Shown here: positions 1 through 5,876 of the stretch, piece after piece
Numbering within the stretch: position 1 is the stretch's first letter
Layout of the letters: each line of letters starts with the position of its first letter
Source: Bacillota bacterium
Lineage (GTDB): Bacteria; Bacillota; Clostridia; Lachnospirales; Cellulosilyticaceae
Length of the DNA: 6,120 nt
NCBI GenBank assembly: GCA_023457875.1
Contig: JAEXBC010000436.1
Coordinates: forward strand, 1-6,120
Direction of reading: 5' to 3'
Program-made: the position numbers and the translations under genes
The notes under the pieces: model-generated
Told to the model about the DNA's origin: nothing
Database searches by the model: none
The model's input: the letters and a program-made list of their open reading frames with translations, nothing else

Positions 1-685
1 TGCTACTTCCATACCCTTTGTTGTTGATCCAGTCATATTGATCGTAGGTACTTGCATACACCTTCATCATCTCGTCCCTTGTTACCTTTGCAATAACACT
101 GGCTGCAGCAATGCTTGCACTTTTATCATCTCCCCCTATAATCGCCTGCTGTCTTGCACTTATTTTAGGGATTTGTTTATCTCCATCCACTAAAATGCAA
201 TCATAGTCCTTATCAAGCTGAACTATTGCCTGCCTCATTGCTTCGAACGTAGCTTGTAAAATATTTATTTCATCAATACGCTCTGCATCTACAATGCCTA
301 TTCCTATACTTAATGCTACCTTTTTAATCTCATGAAAAAGGTACTCTCTTTGAATTTCGGATAATTTCTTTGAATCCTTTAATCCAACAAGCTGACAGTG
401 ATAAGGCAAAATAACAGCAGCTGCAACCACCGGACCAGCTAAAGGGCCTCTTCCCACTTCATCTACCCCTACAATGACATGATGATTTTCATGAAATACC
501 TCATCAAAATCACACTTCATTTGCCAAGCTTTACACTCTTTTTCATATTGGGCAATCTTTCTTTTATATTTTTCAACAAGCTTAATTACACCTTGACGTT
601 CGTCGTTTTGATAAGAAGGCAAAGTTAATTGAAGAGCTTCTATACTTAAACCCTTAAGTTCATCATCAATTTCTTGTATCTTCAT
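1..685 (-). CDS. rnhB: Ribonuclease HII, C-terminus cut by window edge
   Basis: RNase HII is a cytoplasmic metal-dependent endonuclease that cuts the RNA strand of RNA-DNA hybrids and removes single ribonucleotides from DNA. I translated this frame by hand; it is open to the window edge, giving 228 residues without the C-terminus. The ATG at 685 follows a GGGGGA Shine-Dalgarno; the ATG four bases upstream hits a stop after seven codons. Residues 1 to about 68 form the charged N-terminal extension usual in Firmicutes RNase HII. The core starts at GVDEVGRGPLAGPV (73-86), followed by LKDSKKLS (102-109), LVDG (165-168), GGDDKS (184-189) and SIAAASVIAKVTRD (191-204). By alignment to E. coli RnhB from memory, the four acidic residues are D75, E76, D167 and D186, all present. 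It is the last gene seen of the rbgA-lepB unit. Its ribosome binding site abuts the preceding lepB stop (11-bp gap), suggesting translational coupling. Confidence 0.96.
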   Translation of the reverse strand, partial: MKIQEIDDELKGLSIEALQLTLPSYQNDERQGVIKLVEKYKRKIAQYEKECKAWQMKCDFDEVFHENHHVIVGVDEVGRGPLAGPVVAAAVILPYHCQLVGLKDSKKLSEIQREYLFHEIKKVALSIGIGIVDAERIDEINILQATFEAMRQAIVQLDKDYDCILVDGDKQIPKISARQQAIIGGDDKSASIAAASVIAKVTRDEMMKVYASTYDQYDWINNKGYGSS

Positions 686-696
686 TCATTATCCCC

Positions 697-1236
697 CTAT
701 TCTACAAAGCCTACTTGATTTAATGGAAAAATGCGACATCCTGCTTTTGCAACAATATCCTTTCTGGGTATAGGTCCAAATACACGGCTATCTGTACTAT
801 TGGTTCGGTTGTCACCCATCATAAAATAATAGTCCTTAGGTATTTTATAGGGAAACTCTATAACAGAAGCAGAATAAAGAAATGTTTTTGTATCCTCAGC
901 TAAATAGCGAGATTCGTCTAATACTTGCCCATTAATATACACTTGGTTATCGATAATATTAATCTCATCTCCAGGCATACCCACCACACGCTTGATAAAG
1001 CGCTCTCCCTTATAGTTAAATACAGCAATCTCACTCCTAATAGGGTTCCGATAATAATAGGGCAAGCGATAGACAAAAAAATGTTCTCCCGGATTAATCG
1101 TATACATCATGGACTCTGTTGGCACATAGGTATGACATATAATAAAACTAGAAATTAAAAGTGCAACTAATGCCGCAAGCAAGGATTCTTTTACTCTTTC
1201 AATTAGTAATTTTACTTTCTGACTGATCTTGTTCAC
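697..1236 (-). CDS. lepB: Type I signal peptidase, third tandem copy (GTG start)
   Basis: This membrane-bound Ser/Lys protease removes signal peptides from exported proteins on the outer face of the cytoplasmic membrane. The 179-residue protein has a short basic cytoplasmic tail (1-17), one membrane segment (about 18-35) and an extracytoplasmic catalytic domain. Visible motifs are VPTESM (38-43) with catalytic Ser42, KRVVGMPGD (82-90) with catalytic Lys82, and GDNRTNSTDSR (141-151). The start is a GTG at 1236: an upstream ATG in another frame stops immediately, and this start makes the N-terminus colinear with the other two copies. The Shine-Dalgarno is only moderate (GAAGAGAG, somewhat far upstream). 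This is the most diverged copy: SEIAVF (68-73) replaces the GEIVVF of the others, and RFIKR replaces the FWVKR or SWVKR before the lysine. It lies 28 bp after the second copy and 11 bp before rnhB. It is very likely active, perhaps with altered substrate preference (inference). Confidence 0.95.
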   Translation of the reverse strand: MNKISQKVKLLIERVKESLLAALVALLISSFIICHTYVPTESMMYTINPGEHFFVYRLPYYYRNPIRSEIAVFNYKGERFIKRVVGMPGDEINIIDNQVYINGQVLDESRYLAEDTKTFLYSASVIEFPYKIPKDYYFMMGDNRTNSTDSRVFGPIPRKDIVAKAGCRIFPLNQVGFVE

Positions 1237-1264
1237 TATCTACACATCTCTCTTCTAATTTCTA

Positions 1265-1801
1265 TTATTCTAACAACCCTACTTGATTAAAAGGATAGAT
1301 TTTAATCCAAGCTTTGCCATATATCTTGTCTCTTTCAATAGCACCAATATAACGACTATCTTTACTATTCTCCCTGTTGTCACCCATTAAAAAATAGTTA
1401 CCTTCTGGTACGGTATAAGGAAACTCCACATGGGAAAAACCAGGCTCTGAAGTAATATTGGGAGCTAAATAACGAGACTCATCAATGACCACCTCATTAA
1501 CATAAACCTGACCATCTCTAATATCAATCACATCCCCAGGTAATCCTATTACACGCTTTACCCAGCTTTCTTCGCCATTTTTAAATACCACAATTTCGCC
1601 AAACTCTGGGTCCCGATAATAATAGGGTACCATATTGGTTAATAAATGATCTCCTTCATTAATGGTACTTACCATGGAAGCTGTGGGCACTTTATTATGA
1701 CTTACTATAAAGGAAGTAAATAATAGCGCCACCAATACAACTAAAACAAGTTCTTTAATAAATTCTATACCTTTTCTAAAACCATCACCTAATTTTTGCA
1801 T
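1265..1801 (-). CDS. lepB: Type I signal peptidase, second tandem copy
   Basis: This 178-residue signal peptidase I has the same layout as its neighbours: a cytoplasmic tail, one N-terminal membrane segment (about 17-35) and an extracellular protease domain. All family boxes are canonical: VPTASM (38-43, catalytic Ser42), YYYRDPEFGEIVVF (60-73), WVKRVIGLPGD (80-90, catalytic Lys82) and GDNRENSKDSRYIG (140-153). Of the three it looks closest to a standard Firmicutes enzyme. In residues 38-90, by hand count, it shares 36 of 53 positions with the first copy and 28 of 53 with the third. The ATG at 1801 is preceded by a purine-rich stretch (AAAGAAAGAAG) rather than a strong Shine-Dalgarno. It begins 42 bp after the first copy, in the same orientation and presumably on the same transcript from the promoter upstream of rbgA. 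Confidence 0.96.
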   Translation of the reverse strand: MQKLGDGFRKGIEFIKELVLVVLVALLFTSFIVSHNKVPTASMVSTINEGDHLLTNMVPYYYRDPEFGEIVVFKNGEESWVKRVIGLPGDVIDIRDGQVYVNEVVIDESRYLAPNITSEPGFSHVEFPYTVPEGNYFLMGDNRENSKDSRYIGAIERDKIYGKAWIKIYPFNQVGLLE

Positions 1802-1843
1802 ATCTACACTTCTTTCTTTAACTTTAATTAACTTCCTATACCT

Positions 1844-2386
1844 CTAGCTTAAGAAACCCATTTTATTAAAGGGATAAAAACGTAGTAAGGCTTTACCAGT
1901 TATATCTTTTGCTGCTACGGCTCCTATGTATCTACCATCATAACTTCCAGGACGATTGTCACCCATTAAGAAATAACTGTCCTTTGGCACCTTGTAGGGA
2001 AAATCCAAGGGCTCATAAAATGGATTAGGAGTGGAGGTGCCTTCTTTATCTAAATATTGGCTTTCATCAAGCAGCTGCCCATTAATATAGACATTGCCAT
2101 CAAAAATGCCAATAATATCTCCTGGCAGGCCAACCACACGTTTTACCCAGAACTCATCATCATGATAAAATACAACTATTTCTCCTCTTAAAGGATTTCT
2201 GTAATAATAAGGAAGCATGGAAACTAAAATACGATCCTTTTCATTAATGGTACTTACCATAGAAGAGCTGGGTACACGATTGCAACTGATTATAAAGTTA
2301 TTAAACAATAGAACAACCAGGGCAATAAGCATATACTCCTTAAGTTGTTCAAGTAATGGCTTATGTTTTTTAATCTCTGTAAGCAT
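1844..2386 (-). CDS. lepB: Type I signal peptidase, first tandem copy
   Basis: This 180-residue signal peptidase I is the promoter-proximal member of the tandem trio. It has a basic cytoplasmic N-terminus, a membrane segment (about 18-35), VPSSSM (38-43, catalytic Ser42), YYYRNPLRGEIVVF (60-73) and WVKRVVGLPGD (80-90, catalytic Lys82). The last conserved box reads GDNRPGSYDGRYIG (142-155). The serine of the usual DSR triplet is glycine (G151), and PG replaces the more common polar pair after GDNR. The catalytic dyad, S148 and D150 remain, so activity is expected, but the loop differs from the other two copies. INEKD (47-51) also lacks the common glycine before the aspartate. The ATG at 2386 follows a GGAAAGGA Shine-Dalgarno directly after the rbgA stop codon (15-bp gap), which suggests translational coupling to rbgA. 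Confidence 0.96.
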   Translation of the reverse strand: MLTEIKKHKPLLEQLKEYMLIALVVLLFNNFIISCNRVPSSSMVSTINEKDRILVSMLPYYYRNPLRGEIVVFYHDDEFWVKRVVGLPGDIIGIFDGNVYINGQLLDESQYLDKEGTSTPNPFYEPLDFPYKVPKDSYFLMGDNRPGSYDGRYIGAVAAKDITGKALLRFYPFNKMGFLS

Positions 2387-2401
2387 GGCTTTATCCTTTC
2401 C

Positions 2402-3247
2402 TTACATCTGTGGCTTCTCCAGCGTAATACGTCCCCATTTTCCGCCTCTAAATTCATCTAATATAATTTGAGCTGTACGAAGTTCGTCTAAAGCACCACC
2501 CGCTACTATAAGTCCTCTTTTTTGGCCGATTACTTTAAAGGCTTCATAACCATCATCAGGCAACAAGGTTTTGTAACGCTCTTCCATTTGTGCTTTGAAG
2601 TGCATAACGCCTTGCTCTAAAAGATGAATGGCTAATTGTCTATTATCTAGAATATTATCATTAATAGAGCCAATAAAGGCTAAATGACGTGCTACGGTTT
2701 GATCTTCAAATTTTGGCCATAAAATCCCTGGCATATCTAACAGCTCAAAACCTTTTTTAATTTTCACCCACTGCTTGCCACGGGTGACACCTGGTTTGTC
2801 ACCTGTTTTAGCGGTTCCTTTGCCTACAAGGGAATTGATAAAGGTAGATTTACCCACATTAGGAATGCCTACAATCATGGCACGAATAGGTCTATAGATG
2901 CGACCTCTTGCTAAATCACGTTCCACCTTCTCTTTAAGTAAGTCCTCTGCAATCTTTGTCACCTCTTTAATACCCTTTCCATTGGTGGCAATAATAGGAA
3001 CAACCTTTACATTGTGACTACTATACCACTTAATCCATTCCTTAGTCACAAGCTCATCTGCTAAATCTGCTTTATTTAAAACCACAATCCTCATTTTATT
3101 TTTTGCAAGGCCATCAATATCTGGATTTTTAGTGCTATATGGTGCACGTGCATCTAATAATTCAATCACGATATCTACTAGTTTTATATTTTCCTCAATA
3201 AGTCGTTTTGTCTTAGTCATATGACCAGGATACCATTGAATATGCAT
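2402..3247 (-). CDS. rbgA: Ribosome biogenesis GTPase RbgA/YlqF
   Basis: RbgA is a GTPase needed for a late step of 50S subunit assembly in B. subtilis. The 281-residue protein shows the family's circularly permuted G-domain order: G4 NKAD (58-61), then G1 GIPNVGKS (127-134), G2 Thr155 in KPGVTRG, and G3 DMPG (171-174). The N-terminus carries the family signatures WYPGHMTK (5-12) and DARAP (32-36). The C-terminal region (about 200-281) matches the RNA-binding helical domain in position and length. The ATG at 3247 has an AAGGGG Shine-Dalgarno nine bases upstream. It is the first gene after its own promoter (about 3301-3329) and is separated from rplS by a terminator, so it heads the rbgA-lepB-lepB-lepB-rnhB unit. 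In B. subtilis the same gene also lies between rplS and rnhB. Confidence 0.97.
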   Translation of the reverse strand: MHIQWYPGHMTKTKRLIEENIKLVDIVIELLDARAPYSTKNPDIDGLAKNKMRIVVLNKADLADELVTKEWIKWYSSHNVKVVPIIATNGKGIKEVTKIAEDLLKEKVERDLARGRIYRPIRAMIVGIPNVGKSTFINSLVGKGTAKTGDKPGVTRGKQWVKIKKGFELLDMPGILWPKFEDQTVARHLAFIGSINDNILDNRQLAIHLLEQGVMHFKAQMEERYKTLLPDDGYEAFKVIGQKRGLIVAGGALDELRTAQIILDEFRGGKWGRITLEKPQM

Positions 3248-3300
3248 AGTGTCTTTCCCCTTAATTTATCTTATTTTTCTCTATATATCTACTCCATTCT

Positions 3301-3329
3301 ATTATATATAGATTATCAATTGCTCTCAA
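3301..3329 (-). promoter_or_regulatory. Sigma-A-type promoter for rbgA-lepB-rnhB unit
   Basis: On the minus strand a TTGAGA -35 box (3324-3329) and a perfect TATAAT -10 box (3301-3306) are separated by exactly 17 bp. The predicted transcription start is near 3293-3295, giving a leader of roughly 47 nt that ends in the AAGGGG ribosome binding site of rbgA. The element lies between the rplS terminator and rbgA, where a promoter would be required. No operator-like repeat or riboswitch is evident in the short leader. Confidence 0.8.
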
Positions 3330-3364
3330 TATCTTTTTACAACAAACACCTATTTATACCTATA

Positions 3365-3405
3365 AATAATAAAAAAAGGACTATAAAAGTCCTTTTTTTA
3401 TTATT
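3365..3405 (-). terminator. Rho-independent terminator after rplS
   Basis: A perfect 18-bp inverted repeat (3365-3382 with 3388-3405) surrounds a 5-nt loop. On the minus strand an A-tract precedes GGACT and the other arm ends AGTCC followed by seven Ts. The symmetric A and T tracts could also let it work on the plus strand, but no convergent gene is present. The stem contains the rplS stop codon (3401-3403), so the terminator starts inside the gene. It separates the rplS transcript from the rbgA promoter. Confidence 0.9.
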
Positions 3406-3748
3406 TAATTAATTCTTTAACTTTTGCATTTTTACCAACACGTTTACGTAAGTAGTTAAGTTTAGCTCTTCTTACTTTACCTAAACGAACAACTTCGATT
3501 TTTTCAATGTTTGGTGAATGAAGTGCCCAAGTTTTCTCAACACCTACACCATAAGACATTCTTCTTACAGTAAATGTTTCACGAACGCCTCCATTTTGTC
3601 TCTTCAAAACGATACCTTCAAACATTTGTATACGTTCTCTTTGACCTTCTTTAATTTTAGCGTAAACACGGATTGTATCGCCTACATTAAATGAAGTTAC
3701 CTCTGGTTTAAGCTGTGCATTCTCAATTTCTCTAATAATTGGATTCAT
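3401..3748 (-). CDS. rplS: 50S ribosomal protein L19
   Basis: L19 is a large-subunit protein located at the interface with the 30S subunit. The 115-residue product matches the usual family length and shows the signatures [16 protein letters not shown] (about 20-35), [35 protein letters not shown] and [11 protein letters not shown] near the C-terminus. I place the start at the ATG at 3748: AGGAG sits eight bases upstream. A TTG two codons earlier (3754) would lie only two bases from the same AGGAG and would make the protein unusually long at its N-terminus. The gene follows trmD, from which it is separated by a probable L19 autoregulatory leader, and its stop codon is embedded in a strong terminator. 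Position 75, in the stretch before LHSP, reads WA rather than the FP I recall from many homologs, a minor variation. Confidence 0.97.
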   Translation of the reverse strand: MNPIIREIENAQLKPEVTSFNVGDTIRVYAKIKEGQRERIQMFEGIVLKRQNGGVRETFTVRRMSYGVGVEKTWALHSPNIEKIEVVRLGKVRRAKLNYLRKRVGKNAKVKELIK

Positions 3749-3772
3749 ATTCAATTCTCCTTTTTCTCTTAG

Positions 3773-3817
3773 ATGTTCTTAACAACTTTCTTGCCAGCGG
3801 AACACCCGTAATAACAT
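3773..3817 (-). promoter_or_regulatory. Probable L19 ribosomal protein leader
   Basis: The trmD-rplS gap holds a structured RNA segment on the minus strand. An outer stem pairs ATGTT (3813-3817) with AACAT (3773-3777) and continues past one A-G mismatch with TTA/TAA. Inside are a CGG/CCG hairpin within ACGGGTGTTCCGC (3797-3809) and a small CAA/TTG hairpin (3783-3793). The core ACGGGTGTTCCGC and the downstream GAACATCT resemble, from memory, the Firmicutes L19 leader family located before rplS. It presumably lets L19 repress its own synthesis. The assignment rests on memory of the family, on position and on hand folding. Confidence 0.72.
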
Positions 3818-3822
3818 TGCAA

Positions 3823-4584
3823 TTATATCATAGTATCATTTTTATTGCAAATATTATTTGCATAAGTTTTTATAAAGGCTTTTTCTTGATCTGTTAAATG
3901 AGCTGTTTCTAATAATTCTGGTCTTTTGTGATAGGTATTGATAATAGATTCCATTCGACGATGGGCTTGTATTTTGGCATGGTTCCCTGACAAGAGTACT
4001 TCAGGCACCTTCTTATCATGAAAGACTGCAGGCCTCGTATAATGATAATACTCTAATAAGCCATCACTAAATGACTCCTCTTCAAAGGACTCTTGCTTAC
4101 CTAATACACCAGGTAAAAGTCTCACAATACTATCAGTAATCATAACGGCAGGTAATTCTCCTCCCGTCAGAATAAAATCCCCAATAGAAATTTCATCCGT
4201 TACGATTTCATCAATCACACGTTGGTCAATCCCTTCATAATGTCCACATAGAATAGCTATATTATCCTCCTTAGCAAACTCTTGGGCCATTTGTTGATTC
4301 CACACCTTGCCATGGGGTGTCATATACAATACCCGAAGAGGTTTACCTTTTGTCGTTTCTTTAATATGGGCATAGCAATCATAGACAGGCTGAGCCATCA
4401 TCAGCATACCGGCTCCTCCTCCGTAGGGGTAATCGTCTACTTGATGATGTTTATTATTTGCAAAATCGCGAATATCAATGGCTTCTAATTCAACCAGTTT
4501 ATTCTTACGTGCTCTACCCAAAATACTATAATCAAATATTTGCTCAATGGCATCTTTAAATAAGGTCATTACCGTTATTCGCAT
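3823..4584 (-). CDS. trmD: tRNA (guanine-N1)-methyltransferase TrmD
   Basis: TrmD uses S-adenosylmethionine to methylate G37 of certain tRNAs, preventing +1 frameshifts. It is a dimer with a trefoil-knot fold. The 253-residue protein has the family hallmarks: HHQVDDYPYGGGAGMLM (46-62), CGHYEGIDQRV (113-123), SIGDFILTGGELPA (133-146), R155 in the knot region, HYTRP (181-185), LLSGNHAKI (197-205) and RRPELLE-type RPELLE (221-226). Several positions are atypical compared with E. coli and B. subtilis from memory. LFKD replaces LFPE near the N-terminus; EESF (169-172) puts Glu170 where E. coli has catalytic Asp169; Tyr180 replaces the proline before HYTRP; and His208 replaces the tryptophan in the usual WR. 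The ATG at 4584 follows AGAGGA and overlaps the rimM end by 10 bp, consistent with coupling. An internal ATG at 4569 is less likely. The protein is full length and probably functional. Confidence 0.97.
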   Translation of the reverse strand: MRITVMTLFKDAIEQIFDYSILGRARKNKLVELEAIDIRDFANNKHHQVDDYPYGGGAGMLMMAQPVYDCYAHIKETTKGKPLRVLYMTPHGKVWNQQMAQEFAKEDNIAILCGHYEGIDQRVIDEIVTDEISIGDFILTGGELPAVMITDSIVRLLPGVLGKQESFEEESFSDGLLEYYHYTRPAVFHDKKVPEVLLSGNHAKIQAHRRMESIINTYHKRPELLETAHLTDQEKAFIKTYANNICNKNDTMI

Positions 4585-5099
4585 AATTCCTCTAACCCCT
4601 CTAACAATGTCACCATCATCTTCTTATCTGATAGGTTGATTTCATTAATAACTTGCTTAATCGCTGGAAGCAATAAATCTTTTTGCCGGTCTTCCTTCCT
4701 AACCACATAGACATCATTACTTCCTGTGTAAATAATATCTACTAGTTCTCCAAGATAACGTGGATTTTCTTCTGAAGTATATACTGCTAATCCAAATAAG
4801 TCCGAGATATAGTATTCATCCTTTTCAAGTGGCAAGCTGTCCATGCGGTCGATTTTTAACACGGCCCCTTTTAGTAGTTCTGCCGCATTCATATCTTCAA
4901 CGCCTTTTAATTTAAGGAGAACAAACTCTTTATGATAACGTACACTCTCAATGTCGTAAACTTTAGTTTCTTTTCTTTCTACGTAGATTTCTTTTAATTT
5001 TTCAAAGCGCTTAGGGTCCTCTGTAGTGGGAACTACTTTAAGCTCACCCTTTATGCCATGTGTATTAACAATTTTTCCAACAGCTAACATTGTCTTCAT
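4575..5099 (-). CDS. rimM: 16S rRNA processing protein RimM
   Basis: RimM assists maturation of the 30S head domain and binds S19. With the start at 5099 the product is 174 residues, the normal family length. The N-terminal beta-barrel domain opens with VGKIVNTHGIKGELKV (7-22). The C-terminal PRC-barrel begins at DEYYISDLFG (94-103) and includes TGSNDVYVV (125-133) and LLLPAIKQVI, ending in the usual LLEGLEEL. I chose the ATG at 5099 because AAAGGA lies seven bases upstream and homologs begin a few residues before VGKIVNTHG. In-frame alternatives exist at 5135 (ATG with only three bases to an AGGA) and 5153 (GTG), but these add 12-18 residues without family similarity. It is translationally linked to trmD through a 10-bp overlap and preceded by a 243-bp gap from khpA. 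Confidence 0.94.
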   Translation of the reverse strand: MKTMLAVGKIVNTHGIKGELKVVPTTEDPKRFEKLKEIYVERKETKVYDIESVRYHKEFVLLKLKGVEDMNAAELLKGAVLKIDRMDSLPLEKDEYYISDLFGLAVYTSEENPRYLGELVDIIYTGSNDVYVVRKEDRQKDLLLPAIKQVINEINLSDKKMMVTLLEGLEELCE

Positions 5100-5320
5100 C
5101 TTATCATCCTTTGTTTCATTTTTATAAACTTTCATAAATCCTACATGCTGCACTTAACCAGCTAAATCCCTATCCTACAAATGAGTTTTTGCTATCATCA
5201 CTTTGATACGCTATTGATAGTCATAAGAATAGTCTACTTATCTATACAAGCATTTATGAAAATCTATAAATAACTATACTTTTATCTTTTTACACAAAAC
5301 ACATTAGTAAAGAACATATA
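5100..5320. other. Gene-free stretch between khpA hairpin and rimM
   Basis: This AT-rich stretch of 221 bp has no convincing gene on either strand. On the minus strand it would form the leader of rimM-trmD-rplS. The best promoter match I find is weak: TTTATA (5265-5270), an 18-bp spacer and TATAGA (5241-5246), each four of six against consensus. A 6-bp inverted repeat (CTATCA 5192-5197 with TGATAG 5215-5220) has a 17-nt loop and may be chance. No riboswitch or T-box signature was recognised. Confidence 0.4.
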
Positions 5321-5347
5321 AATAGGTTAGGGAGACCCTAACCTATT
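5321..5347 (-). terminator. Hairpin after khpA, possible weak terminator
   Basis: A perfect 12-bp inverted repeat (5321-5332 with 5336-5347) has a 3-nt loop. The minus-strand RNA forms AAUAGGUUAGGG-UCU-CCCUAACCUAUU. The khpA stop codon (5343-5345) lies within the 5' arm. Downstream the RNA continues UAUAUGUUCUUU, which is U-rich but lacks an uninterrupted U-tract. It could therefore be a partial terminator, an attenuator or a 3'-end stabilising structure that lowers expression of rimM-trmD-rplS relative to rpsP. Confidence 0.65.
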
Positions 5348-5573
5348 CTAAAATATCCACAACAACTTTTTTTGCCTCGTGACTTGTTGTAGCTTTTATG
5401 ATTGTGCGAATGGATTTTGCAATTCTTCCTTGCTTACCAATCACTTTTCCCATGTCTTCAGGGGCTACCTTAAGCTGTAGGATAATCTTATCGTCTTCCT
5501 CTATTTGTGACACAGAAACCATTTCTTTGTTGTCTACCAGTTCAGTAGCAATCATGTGTAATAAGCCTTTCAT
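5343..5573 (-). CDS. khpA: Small KH-domain RNA-binding protein KhpA (YlqC)
   Basis: KhpA is a small single-KH RNA-binding protein. In other Firmicutes it partners KhpB/EloR and influences cell elongation and RNA metabolism. The 76-residue product consists almost entirely of one KH domain: VSVSQIEEDDKIILQLKV (19-36) followed by the nucleic-acid-binding GxxG loop in GKVIGKQGRIAKSIRTII (42-59, loop GKQG 46-49) and a C-terminal strand KKVVVDILE. I chose the ATG at 5573, with GGGGGCAAGG upstream; the same frame is open further upstream but would overlap rpsP and carry unrelated sequence. It lies 25 bp after rpsP, its standard position in Firmicutes. Its stop codon sits in a 12-bp hairpin. Confidence 0.95.
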   Translation of the reverse strand: MKGLLHMIATELVDNKEMVSVSQIEEDDKIILQLKVAPEDMGKVIGKQGRIAKSIRTIIKATTSHEAKKVVVDILE

Positions 5574-5598
5574 AAGACCTTGCCCCCTTAGAAATGAA

Positions 5599-5841
5599 TT
5601 ATTGAATACCAGCTTTTTTAAGAAGATCTCTAACTGTCTCAGTTGGTTGAGCACCTGTTGAAAGCCATTTTTCTGCTGATTCTTTGTTAATGCTTAATTC
5701 ATTTGGTTCTTTACAAGGATTGTAATAACCAATTTCTTCAATGAATCTTCCATCTCTTGGAGAACGCGCATCTGCTACAACGATTCTGTAGAAAGGAGCC
5801 TTTTTTTGCCCCATTCTTTTTAAACGAATTTTTACTGCCAT
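5599..5841 (-). CDS. rpsP: 30S ribosomal protein S16
   Basis: S16 is an early-binding 30S subunit protein. The 80-residue product carries the family signature [20 protein letters not shown] (1-20), then [22 protein letters not shown] and a C-terminal [17 protein letters not shown]. The length is typical for the compact Firmicutes form without a long lysine-rich tail. The ATG at 5841 has AGGTG eight bases upstream. It follows ffh by 35 bp and precedes khpA by 25 bp, with no terminator in either gap, so the three genes probably share a transcript. Confidence 0.98.
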   Translation of the reverse strand: MAVKIRLKRMGQKKAPFYRIVVADARSPRDGRFIEEIGYYNPCKEPNELSINKESAEKWLSTGAQPTETVRDLLKKAGIQ

Positions 5842-5876
5842 AGTATTTTCACCTCATATAATTATTTGATATTTAT

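Noticed and set aside
925..1158. Plus-strand open frame opposite lepB, and similar plus-strand frames at 2217-2471, 4282-4488 and 5398-5661
   Set aside because: Each lies antisense to a well-supported gene, has no recognisable domain and no convincing ribosome binding site.
697..2386. Possibility that the lepB trio is a pilus or sortase-linked specialised cluster
   Set aside because: No pilin, sortase or LPXTG-type gene is present; the neighbours are housekeeping genes only.
3221..3412. Plus-strand 63-residue open frame across the rbgA promoter region
   Set aside because: It runs through the promoter and terminator, is of low complexity (Leu/Tyr/Ile-rich from AT-rich DNA) and shows no family resemblance.
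3749..3754. TTG start for rplS two codons upstream
   Set aside because: It is too close to the AGGAG sequence; the ATG at 3748 has correct spacing and gives the normal 115-residue length.
5100..5153. Longer rimM reading frame starting at GTG 5153 or ATG 5135
   Set aside because: The added residues have no RimM similarity, and the best-spaced ribosome binding site (AAAGGA) precedes the ATG at 5099.
5574..5654. N-terminal extension of khpA into rpsP
   Set aside because: It overlaps the rpsP coding region, and KhpA homologs start at about the MKGLLHMIA methionine, which has its own ribosome binding site.
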